DNA of 64,000 nucleotides from an uncultured Pseudomonas sp. (GTDB taxonomy: Bacteria; Pseudomonadota; Gammaproteobacteria; Pseudomonadales; Pseudomonadaceae): assembly GCF_913774235.1 (NCBI RefSeq), contig NZ_CAJYDW010000017.1, positions 62,001 through 126,000 on the forward strand, given 5' to 3'. This document shows positions 24,462-31,227 of this stretch, in pieces. Below the pieces are notes generated by a model, which made no database searches, was not told the origin of the DNA, and saw only the letters and a program-made list of their open reading frames with translations. The position numbers and the translations under genes are program-made. Numbering within the stretch: position 1 is the first letter of the stretch; every line of letters begins with the position of its first letter.

Positions 24462-24881
24462 GTTTTCCCCCCTCTGTTGCCCCCTTGAATGGCGCCCGCT
24501 GGAGTGATCTGGTGGGCGTTGTAGGTTGGGGTGAGCGAAGCGAAGCCCAACGGATTACGGTTAGGGTTATAGGTGCCCTAGCTATTTATCGCGGTCTGCT
24601 TGTGGCTCTTGTTTCGCCCACCCGGGCGACTCACTTTTTTCAGTCGCGAAAAAAGTAAGCAAAAACGCTGTCCCCACGTTTCGGCCCTCCGCTTCGCTCC
24701 GGGTCCCCTCGTTCCGGTGCCGCTCCGGGGGCAAGGCACGAAGGGGCCTCCTGCCCCTCGCGCCTTGCTCGGCGTCCTGCCTCGCATCCCCCCTCCGCAA
24801 CACCTACACTCGGCCTCACTGACGGGGACGGGACGCCAGCCTGAAATTTTGGGAGCGCTTGCAGGGAAGCCAGCGCGATTC

Positions 24882-24912
24882 GTAGCGTGGAAAACCGCAC
24901 AGCGTTTTCCAC
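24882..24912. repeat. Dispersed dyad-symmetric repeat, copy 2 (inverted)
   Basis: This 31-base element is the reverse complement of the one at 15481-15511, apart from one central base. It lies just before the heptamer array. Confidence 0.75.
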
Positions 24913-24960
24913 AGGTGGGCACCGAAACCATCAGCGGACAAGGCTTCGCCGTTGTCCACG

Positions 24961-25058
24961 CTACGGGCTACGGGCTACGGGCTACGGGCTACGGGCTACG
25001 GGCTACGGGCTACGGGCTACGGGCTACGGGCTACGGGCTACGGGCTACGGGCTACGGG
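24961..25058 (+). repeat. 14-copy tandem array of the heptamer CTACGGG
   Basis: Fourteen perfect, uninterrupted copies of CTACGGG fill 98 bases, followed by CT and a T-run. Perfect conservation over this length points to recent expansion by slippage. Unit length is not a multiple of three; the apparent RATGYGL peptides in all three forward frames are a by-product. Confidence 0.95.
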
Positions 25059-25495
25059 CTTTTTTGGCTATTCAACCAAAACTTTCAGGCTGGCGAATCG
25101 CCCCGTTCAGGAGGGCGAACGCCGGGGTCGTGGAGAGGGTCGAGGCGCATGGATGCGGCGAGAGGTCCAGTGGGCCATGGATGGCCCATCTGGACCGACC
25201 CCGGAACGGCGCTGGTGTGAGCGGACCCGAAGCGCAGCGTAGGGCCGGATGGTGGGGCAAGCGTTTTTGGTTACTTTTGCCGCGATTGGCAAAAGTGACT
25301 CGCCCGGGTGGGCGAAACAAGAGCCACAAGCAGACCACGATAAACAGCTAGGACACCGGTAAACCAAGCCATCCCGGCCAAACTCAGCGGTGTTGGGCTT
25401 CGCTCCGCTCGGCCCAACCTACGAAACCGGCACCCGTATCAGCTCTGTCTTGTCAGGCTTCGCTAACTGCCAAGGCAAGCCTGAATTCACGCCTT

Positions 25496-25519
25496 ATCGC
25501 GGTCATGGACCGCTCCTAC
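25496..25519. repeat. Single diverged REP arm with compensatory changes
   Basis: This 24-base copy differs from the REP arms at 15568 and 20382 at two positions, which pair with each other in the inner stem: GCGGCC/GGCCGC has become GCGGTC/GACCGC. It lies 27 bp downstream of the YncE-like gene's stop. Confidence 0.7.
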
Positions 25520-25545
25520 GCAAGCGGCCACCAGCCCGGAGCTGG

Positions 25546-26952
25546 TTACTTAGCCATCACCCGCGTAATCCGATCCCCCTCGGCATCATCCTGCCCCTTG
25601 GCCTTGTTCACCGCGTAGACCACGCCCTTGCTGTCCACCACCGCATGGTTGGGGAAGGTGCCCAGCTCCAGGTTGGCCTTGATGGTGCCGTCCGGGTCGA
25701 CCACCGTCAGGGTGCCGGCGCCGCGGTTGGTGACATAGGCCAGGCGCTTGACCGGGTCGAAGACCACGCTCAGGGCCCCGGCGCCGGTGGTGACGTTGTG
25801 CAGGGTCTGGCCGGTCTTGGCGTCGACGATCAGCAGGTTGTCGCTGCCCTGGGCGGCGATGAACAGACGGTCGGTTTGCGGATCGTGGGCCACGTTCATG
25901 GGGGTCTTGGCGCCCTGGATCGGGAAGACCTTCTCGACCTTTTCGGTCTTGGCGTCGATCACCGCGGCTTCGTTGGTCTTCATGCTGACCGCGTAGAGCT
26001 TGTGCACCGCCGGGTCCAGGTGCATGCCGACCACGGCGAACTGTTCGCCGCGCACGCCGGACTCGATGGTGATGTGCTTGCGCACGGCCGGGGTCTTGGC
26101 GTCGAAGCTGACGATGTCCGGGGTCATGGCCGCCGAGGCGAAGGCGCGGTCGAGTTTCTCGTCGACCACCACGGTGTGGGCATGGGCGACGAGGCCGGGT
26201 TCGAATTGCTTGACCAGGCCCAGGTCGCTCTGGCGATAGACCGCCACGGTGTTCTGCCGGGTGTTGGTGGTCCAGACGGTGCCGTTGCGGTCGTCCACGC
26301 CGACACCGTAGACGGCATAGACCCCGGCGTCTTGCCCAGGCGCGGCGGCCGGGGTCACCTGGCGTTCGATGGACAGGTCCTTGGGATCGAGCTTGAGCAA
26401 CTGCGAGACCTTGACCGGCGGACGGCCCACGGCGGAGGTGACGAAGAGGGCGCCGGTCTTGGCGCTGATGTCCACCTGGTAGAGGCCGGGGACCAGTTTG
26501 ACCGCGGTGAGGCTGTAGGCGTCGGCGCCGGACAGCGGCACCACCGGCGAGACCTTGAGCGGGAAGACCGCGGCGCCCGAGGGCTGGGCGGTGTTGACCA
26601 CGATGGGGTGCTGGCCGGGAGCGGCGTCTTCGGGGACGCGGATGGTCGCCTTGAAGTTGCCCTGGGCGTCGGCCACGTAGGCGGCGTCGGGGTTGAGCGC
26701 CACGCCGCCGCGGGACAGGGTGATCTGCTGACCGGGCTTGAAGCCGCGGCCTTCCAGCGTCACCTCGCTGCCCGCCAGGATGGCGGTGCCGGCGACGGGG
26801 CTGGCCTTGATCTCACCACGGTAGTCCGGATCGGGAGCGTCGAAGCTGGAACGCGCCTGGGCGGTCTGCACGCCCAACGCCAGCACGCCGGCGAGCAGGG
26901 TAAGGGAAAAGGCACGCCGGCCCTTGGCCGCGGACGCTAGAGCGAAGTTCAT
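25546..26952 (-). CDS. Periplasmic YncE-like beta-propeller protein with N-terminal immunoglobulin-like domain
   Basis: This 468-residue protein has a signal peptide (AQARS, about residue 34) and an Ig/TIG-like domain at about residues 40-135 with SEVTLEGRGFKPGQQITLS. A seven-bladed YncE-type propeller follows, with repeating units such as GVDDRNGTVWTTNTRQNTVAVYR, DAKTEKVEKVFP and AHDPQTDRLFIAAQGSDNLLIVDAKTG. YncE proteins are periplasmic; E. coli YncE is iron-regulated and its biochemical role is unclear. The gene stands next to the pqq/gcd region, but no PQQ-binding signature was recognised. A palindrome about 100 bp upstream is a candidate operator. Confidence 0.82.
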   Translation of the reverse strand: MNFALASAAKGRRAFSLTLLAGVLALGVQTAQARSSFDAPDPDYRGEIKASPVAGTAILAGSEVTLEGRGFKPGQQITLSRGGVALNPDAAYVADAQGNFKATIRVPEDAAPGQHPIVVNTAQPSGAAVFPLKVSPVVPLSGADAYSLTAVKLVPGLYQVDISAKTGALFVTSAVGRPPVKVSQLLKLDPKDLSIERQVTPAAAPGQDAGVYAVYGVGVDDRNGTVWTTNTRQNTVAVYRQSDLGLVKQFEPGLVAHAHTVVVDEKLDRAFASAAMTPDIVSFDAKTPAVRKHITIESGVRGEQFAVVGMHLDPAVHKLYAVSMKTNEAAVIDAKTEKVEKVFPIQGAKTPMNVAHDPQTDRLFIAAQGSDNLLIVDAKTGQTLHNVTTGAGALSVVFDPVKRLAYVTNRGAGTLTVVDPDGTIKANLELGTFPNHAVVDSKGVVYAVNKAKGQDDAEGDRITRVMAK

Positions 26953-27049
26953 CGGGGATTCCTTGTATCGGCGATCGAAACGCCGGCGCCAGAGCGCCGG
27001 GCAGGAGAAGACCTCCAGGGCGCGGCTATGTTAATGCGAAAAGCGAAAT

Positions 27050-27071
27050 ACTTGCATTTAGATTTGCAAGT
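27050..27071 (-). promoter_or_regulatory. AT-rich palindrome upstream of the YncE-like gene
   Basis: ACTTGCA (27050-27056) and TGCAAGT (27065-27071) form perfect 7-bp arms around an eight-base AT-rich centre, just after the stop of the acetyltransferase gene. A nested AATGC/GCATT dyad overlaps at about 27033-27059. It may be an operator for the YncE-like gene; a degenerate Fur box is possible but not convincing. Confidence 0.4.
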
Positions 27072-27072
27072 T

Positions 27073-27597
27073 TTACGAGTGCGCGTCGGTCGGGGCGTCG
27101 AGGCTGAGTTGCATCAGGCAGGCGCCGACGCCATAGCCGGCCAGCTTGGCGGTGAGCGCCGCATCGGCGGGGACCGGGCGGTATTGGTGACGCTGCCAGT
27201 AGCCGATGGCGTTGGACAGCGACACCAGCCGACCCTGGCGCAGGCGGGCGCGCCGGGCCTGGCCCTTGGCGTGGCGATAGAGCCGCCCGGCCACGCCCTG
27301 GCCCTGGGCGTCGGGGTGCACGGCGCAGTCGTGGAGGAACCAGGTCGAGGCCTCGCCCGGCAACTGCTCCAGGCGGGCGCCGAGGACCGGTGGCAGGCCG
27401 TCGTCCCAGGGATAGCCGATCAGATAGCCTTGCAGCCGGTCCTGGGGGTCGGTCGCCGCCCAGCAGTGCTCGGGCGCCAGGGCCAGGCGATTGGCGTAGA
27501 AGGCGTGGTCTTCGAGCAAGTCGGCGGGGTAGTTGGCGGCCTGGATGGCAAGGACGGCGGGGAGATCGGCGGGGCGGAGTGGGCGAATCGAGGACAT
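27073..27597 (-). CDS. GNAT-family N-acetyltransferase
   Basis: This 174-residue GNAT protein begins SSIRPLRPADLPAVLAIQ, and its acetyl-CoA binding motif A is WFLHDCAVHPDAQGQGVAGRLYRHA (about residues 86-110), with the pyrophosphate loop QGQGVA. The substrate is unknown. The open frame extends to 27690, but it would run through the terminator hairpin at 27616-27647, so the ATG at 27597 is chosen. It follows the pqq operon on the same strand but is separated by that hairpin. Confidence 0.85.
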   Translation of the reverse strand: MSSIRPLRPADLPAVLAIQAANYPADLLEDHAFYANRLALAPEHCWAATDPQDRLQGYLIGYPWDDGLPPVLGARLEQLPGEASTWFLHDCAVHPDAQGQGVAGRLYRHAKGQARRARLRQGRLVSLSNAIGYWQRHQYRPVPADAALTAKLAGYGVGACLMQLSLDAPTDAHS

Positions 27598-27610
27598 GGC
27601 GGCAGGGGAA

Positions 27611-27647
27611 AAGGTCCGGCCGGGCAGTATGGTCACTGCCCGGCCGG
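27611..27647 (-). terminator. Probable terminator of the pqq operon
   Basis: A perfect 13-bp stem, 27616-27628 paired with 27635-27647 around a six-base loop, is followed on the minus strand by ACCTTTTCC. It lies about 160 bp after the pqqE stop and directly before the acetyltransferase start codon. Confidence 0.65.
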
Positions 27648-27806
27648 GAGGCAAATGCCTCGGAGCCGTGGGTGGTGAGTCCCGCTGCAAGACTGCAACG
27701 GCAACGGTGAACCGCAGGTGCCGTCGACGACATCGACGTACCTCGCGGCGCCTTCTGGCACGCGGGTTACGACCGCAACGTCGCTTATGGCTCCTTGGCT
27801 GTGGTT

Positions 27807-28958
27807 TCAGGCCTTGGCGATCAACCGCGAGTTGCGGGCGTTACGGAATTGCAGGTCCTCGATGCCCAGGGTGGTGGTCTCGGCTTCGGCGCGGGCGGCG
27901 AGGATGAGGTCGTGGTGCGGGGACTTGGCGCAGACCGGATCGGCATTGCGCGCATCGCCGGTGAGCATGAAGGCCTGGCAGCGGCAGCCGCCATAGTCCT
28001 TTTCCTTCTCGTCGCAGGAGCGGCAGGGCTCGGGCATCCAGTCGTAACCGCGGTAGAGGTTGAAGCCGAAGGAGTCGTACCAGATGTGCCTGAGGTCCTG
28101 CTCCTTCACGTTGGGGAAGGCGACGGGCATCTGCCGGGCGCCGTGGCAGGGCAGGGCGGTGCCGTCCGGCGTGATGGTCAGGAACAACTTGCCCCAGCCG
28201 TCCATACAGGCCTTGGGGCGCTCTTCGTAGTAGTCCGGGGTGACGAAGATCAGCTTGCAGGGATGGTTCTCGGCCTTGAGCCGGGCACGGTATTCGTTGG
28301 TGATGCGCTCGGCGCGCTCCAGCTGGGTCTTGGTCGGCAACAGGCCGGCGCGATTGCGTTCGGCCCAGCCGTAGAACTGGCAGGTGGCGAGTTCGACGAA
28401 GTCGGCTTCCAGGGCCAGGCAGAGGTCGATGATCTGGTCGATGCGCTCGATGTTGTGCCGGTGGGTGACGAAGTTGAGCACCATGGGATAGCCATGGGCT
28501 TTCACCGCCTTGGCCATGGCCAGCTTCTGGGCGAAGGCCTTCTTCGAACCGGCCAGCAGGTCATTCACCTGGGCATCGCTGGCCTGGAAGCTGATCTGGA
28601 TATGGTCCAGGCCGGCCTGCTGGAACTCGGCGATGCGCGCCTCGGTGAGGCCAATGCCGGAGGTGATGAGGTTGGTGTAGTAGCCCAGCCGGCGCGCCTC
28701 GCGGATCAGTTCGGCGAGATCCTGGCGCACCAGGGGTTCGCCCCCGGAAAAGCCGATCTGGGCGGCGCCCATCTCCCGCGCCTCGGCCATGACCTTGAAC
28801 CACTGCTCGGTGGTCAACTCGCGACCCTGGGCGGCGAAGTCCAGCGGATTGGAGCAATAGGGGCACTGCAGCGGGCAGCGATAGGTGACCTCGGCCAACA
28901 GCCACAGCGGCAGGCCGACACTGGGCGCTGCAACGGTAGGCGGCTGCGGCAACTGCAT
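27807..28958 (-). CDS. pqqE: PQQ biosynthesis radical SAM enzyme PqqE
   Basis: This 383-residue radical SAM/SPASM enzyme links the Glu and Tyr side chains of PqqA. The radical SAM cysteines are Cys28, Cys32 and Cys35 in [17 protein letters not shown] follows, and the C-terminal SPASM cysteines lie in [21 protein letters not shown]. The frame is open to 29102, but that would overlap most of the end of pqqD; the ATG at 28958 leaves 22 bp after pqqD and gives the family N-terminus ahead of [14 protein letters not shown]. It is the last gene of the operon. Confidence 0.95.
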   Translation of the reverse strand: MQLPQPPTVAAPSVGLPLWLLAEVTYRCPLQCPYCSNPLDFAAQGRELTTEQWFKVMAEAREMGAAQIGFSGGEPLVRQDLAELIREARRLGYYTNLITSGIGLTEARIAEFQQAGLDHIQISFQASDAQVNDLLAGSKKAFAQKLAMAKAVKAHGYPMVLNFVTHRHNIERIDQIIDLCLALEADFVELATCQFYGWAERNRAGLLPTKTQLERAERITNEYRARLKAENHPCKLIFVTPDYYEERPKACMDGWGKLFLTITPDGTALPCHGARQMPVAFPNVKEQDLRHIWYDSFGFNLYRGYDWMPEPCRSCDEKEKDYGGCRCQAFMLTGDARNADPVCAKSPHHDLILAARAEAETTTLGIEDLQFRNARNSRLIAKA

Positions 28959-28980
28959 GGGTACGCCAGGCAGCGGCGTA

Positions 28981-29256
28981 TCAGCCGAGCAAGAGCCAGT
29001 GCTCTGCACGGGCAACCTCCATGAATTGCTCCACGTCGTCGCCCAGCTCGGGCACGCCGGGGAAGCGCTCGTCGAGGGCGGTGATGATGGCGGCCACGTC
29101 ACGCTGGCCGTCGATCAGCTCGCCGATGGCGGCGGCGCTCTCGTTGAGCTTGATCATGCCCTCGGGATAGAGCAGCACATGGCCGTTCTGCGCCGGCTCG
29201 AACTGGAAGCGGTAGCCGGGGCGCCAGCGCGGCACCTGGGTGCGGTCGAAGCTCAT
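28981..29256 (-). CDS. pqqD: PqqA-binding chaperone PqqD
   Basis: This 91-residue peptide chaperone (RiPP recognition element) binds PqqA and presents it to PqqE. Family features are [27 protein letters not shown] and [21 protein letters not shown]. The ATG overlaps the pqqC stop (ATGA). It is a separate gene here, not fused to PqqE or PqqC. Confidence 0.95.
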   Translation of the reverse strand: MSFDRTQVPRWRPGYRFQFEPAQNGHVLLYPEGMIKLNESAAAIGELIDGQRDVAAIITALDERFPGVPELGDDVEQFMEVARAEHWLLLG

Positions 29257-30011
29257 AGGTCGATTCCTCGATGCCAGCGACGCTCGGCGGTGACGCTGTG
29301 ATAGGGCGGGCGCTGCAGTTCGTAGGCCATGCTCATGGCGTCGAGCATGGTCCAGAGGATGTCCAGCTTGAACTGCAGGATCTCCAGCATGCGCTGCTGG
29401 GATTCCCAGGTGGTGTAGTGCTGCAGAGTGATCTGCAGGCCGTGCTCGACATCACGGCGCGCCTGGCCCAGGCGGGTGCGGAAGTACTCGTAGCCGGCCG
29501 GATCGATCCAGGGGTAGTGCTGCGGCCAGGCGTCCAGGCGCGACTGGTGGATCTGCGGGGCGAACAGCTCGGTCAGGGAGCTGCTGGCGGCTTCCTGCCA
29601 GGAGGCGCGGCGGGCGAAGTTGACGTAGGCGTCCACCGCGAAGCGCACCCCGGGCAGCACCAGCTCCTGGGAGAGCACCTGCTCGCGGTCCAGGCCGGTG
29701 GCCTCGGCCAGCCGCAGCCAGGCCTCGATACCGCCTTCGCTGCCGGGCTCGCCGTCATGGTCGAGGATGCGCTGCACCCATTCGCGACGGATCTCGCGGT
29801 CCGGGCAGTTGGCCAGGATGGCGGCGTCCTTGAGCGGGATGTTGACCTGGTAGTAGAAGCGGTTGGCCACCCAGCCCTGGATCTGCTCGCGACTGGCGCG
29901 ACCCTGGTACATGGCCACGTGATAGGGGTGGTGGATGTGGTAGAGCTCACCCTTGGCGCGCAGGGCGGCTTCGAATTCGGCGGGAGTCAGGGCGTTGGGC
30001 ATGGCGGTCAC
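29253..30011 (-). CDS. pqqC: Pyrroloquinoline-quinone synthase PqqC
   Basis: This 252-residue cofactor-free oxidase performs the final ring closure and eight-electron oxidation to PQQ. Conserved parts include [40 protein letters not shown] and [20 protein letters not shown]. The GTG at 30011 overlaps the pqqB stop (GTGA) and is taken as start; an ATG three codons later (30002) is an equally good alternative. It is coupled to pqqD downstream. Confidence 0.95.
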   Translation of the reverse strand: MTAMPNALTPAEFEAALRAKGELYHIHHPYHVAMYQGRASREQIQGWVANRFYYQVNIPLKDAAILANCPDREIRREWVQRILDHDGEPGSEGGIEAWLRLAEATGLDREQVLSQELVLPGVRFAVDAYVNFARRASWQEAASSSLTELFAPQIHQSRLDAWPQHYPWIDPAGYEYFRTRLGQARRDVEHGLQITLQHYTTWESQQRMLEILQFKLDILWTMLDAMSMAYELQRPPYHSVTAERRWHRGIDL

Positions 30012-30919
30012 AACTCGATGGACAGCCCATCCCAGGCGACTTCCACACCCTGGCGCTCGACCTCGGCGCGTTCGGGGGAGTCTTCGTCCAGGATCGGATT
30101 GGTGTTGTTGATATGGATCAGCACCTTGCGCTGGCGCTCGAAGCCGGCCAGCACCTCCAGCATGCCGCCGGGGCCGCTCTGCGGCAGGTGGCCCATCTCG
30201 GTGCCGGTGCGGGTGCCCACGCCGCGACGCTGCATTTCGTCGTCGGTCCAGAGCGTGCCGTCCACCAACAGGCAGTCGGCCTGGCCCATCAGCTCCAGCA
30301 GGGCGGCGTCCGGCTGGCCCAGGCCCGGGGCGTAGAACAGCTTGCCGCCGGTACTCCGGTCATGGACCAGCAGCCCCAGGTTGTCGCCGGGGTGCGGATC
30401 GTGGCGATGGGGCGAATAGGGCGGCGCGGCGCTGCGCAGCGGGAAGGGAGTGAATTCCAGATTCGGACAGGCCGGAATGGTGAAGCTGCCGCTCAGGGCG
30501 ATGGGCTGCCAGTTGAGGCCACCGTTCCAGTGCTGGAGCATGTTGAACAGCGGAAAGCCGCTGGTCAGGTCCTGGTGGACCATCTCGGTGCACCAGACCT
30601 CATGGGGGCAGCCCTCGCGCAGGCTGAGCAGGCCGGTGGTGTGGTCGATCTGGCTGTCCAGCAGGACGATGGCGCGGATGCCGGTGTCACGCAGAGCTCG
30701 CGCCGGTTGCAGCGGGGCGAAGCCGGCCAGCTGGGCGCGGATGTCGGGCGAGGCGTTGCACAGGATCCAGTTCACCCCGTCGTCGGACAGGGCGATGGAG
30801 GACTGGGTGCGGGCCTGGGCCCTGAGGGTGCCCTTGCGGAAGCCGTCGCAATTGGGGCAATTGCAGTTCCACTGGGGAAAGCCACCGCCAGCGGCGGAGC
30901 CGAGAATCTGGATATGCAT
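30008..30919 (-). CDS. pqqB: PQQ biosynthesis protein PqqB
   Basis: This 303-residue metallo-beta-lactamase-fold protein is a proposed iron-dependent hydroxylase of the PQQ precursor. The N-terminal [18 protein letters not shown] provides the CNCPNC zinc site typical of PqqB, and [10 protein letters not shown] the degenerate metal motif. The gene follows pqqA after 55 bp containing a terminator-like hairpin, and its stop overlaps pqqC. Confidence 0.95.
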   Translation of the reverse strand: MHIQILGSAAGGGFPQWNCNCPNCDGFRKGTLRAQARTQSSIALSDDGVNWILCNASPDIRAQLAGFAPLQPARALRDTGIRAIVLLDSQIDHTTGLLSLREGCPHEVWCTEMVHQDLTSGFPLFNMLQHWNGGLNWQPIALSGSFTIPACPNLEFTPFPLRSAAPPYSPHRHDPHPGDNLGLLVHDRSTGGKLFYAPGLGQPDAALLELMGQADCLLVDGTLWTDDEMQRRGVGTRTGTEMGHLPQSGPGGMLEVLAGFERQRKVLIHINNTNPILDEDSPERAEVERQGVEVAWDGLSIEL

Positions 30920-30937
30920 GGGAAAGGTCGAACCTGG

Positions 30938-30966
30938 AAAAAGTACGCCCCGGCGGACCGGGGCGT
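30938..30966 (-). terminator. Attenuator-like hairpin between pqqA and pqqB
   Basis: A perfect 9-bp stem, ACGCCCCGG and CCGGGGCGT (30945-30953 with 30958-30966), with a four-base loop, is followed on the minus strand by ACTTTTT. It has the form of an intrinsic terminator inside the operon, so a short pqqA-only transcript is expected in excess over the full-length message. Confidence 0.75.
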
Positions 30967-30974
30967 GGGGCGCA

Positions 30975-31046
30975 TCAACGGTTGGCGAAGTACATGGTGA
31001 CTTCGAAGCCGATGCGCAGGTCAGTGTAGGCAGGCTTGGTCCACAT
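30975..31046 (-). CDS. pqqA: PQQ precursor peptide PqqA
   Basis: This 23-codon gene codes the ribosomal peptide whose Glu15 and Tyr19 are joined to become PQQ. The peptide begins [15 protein letters not shown] and has the conserved E-V-T-M-Y core and a C-terminal ANR, as in other Pseudomonas PqqA. A GAGGAG ribosome binding site lies seven bases before the ATG at 31046. Processing by PqqF/PqqG-type proteases, cross-linking by PqqE with PqqD, then PqqB and PqqC complete the pathway, all encoded around it. Confidence 0.95.
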
Positions 31047-31227
31047 GGGAGGTCTCCTCTTTTGACTGCGAAGCCGGATGGATCCGGTCGCCAAGTTTAA
31101 CAAAGTTGTTTAGCTAAGGGTTTTACCGATAGCCAATCGGTCGGCTGACCACGACATAACTGTCTTACCGATCCTGCAACAGATGGACCGCCAAGGCCGG
31201 CCGACGCTCCCGGGAAAGTGTTGAAAG

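Larger units (their letters stand above)
24521..25422. repeat. Long imperfect inverted repeat (about 340-bp arms)
   Basis: The outer edges 24521-24551 and 25392-25422 are inverted copies matching at about 27 of 31 bases. Inside, 24593-24629 and 25300-25336 are a perfect 37-bp inverted match. Both arms carry a stem-loop at the same relative place, ACTTTTTTC/GAAAAAAGT (24633-24656) versus ACTTTTGCC/GGCAAAAGT (25273-25296): same stem and loop length, with paired base changes. Similarity continues inwards to about 24862 and 25065. Confidence 0.88.
24462..25545. other. 1.1-kb gene-free region occupied by inverted and tandem repeats
   Basis: No convincing gene is present. ORFs here consist of RATGYGL repeats created by the tandem array or are high-GC shadows. 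The region contains two long imperfect inverted copies of one complex element (24521 to about 24862, and about 25065 to 25422), a 14-copy heptamer array between them, a dispersed dyad (24882-24912) and a lone REP arm (25496-25519). Confidence 0.8.

Noticed and set aside
24961-25058. CRISPR-like array
   Set aside because: Units are seven bases with no spacers; it is a simple tandem repeat.
24600-25351. Overlapping plus-strand ORFs with RATGYGL repeats
   Set aside because: The same heptapeptide appears in three forward frames because of the 7-bp array; the flanks are inverted repeats, not coding sequence.
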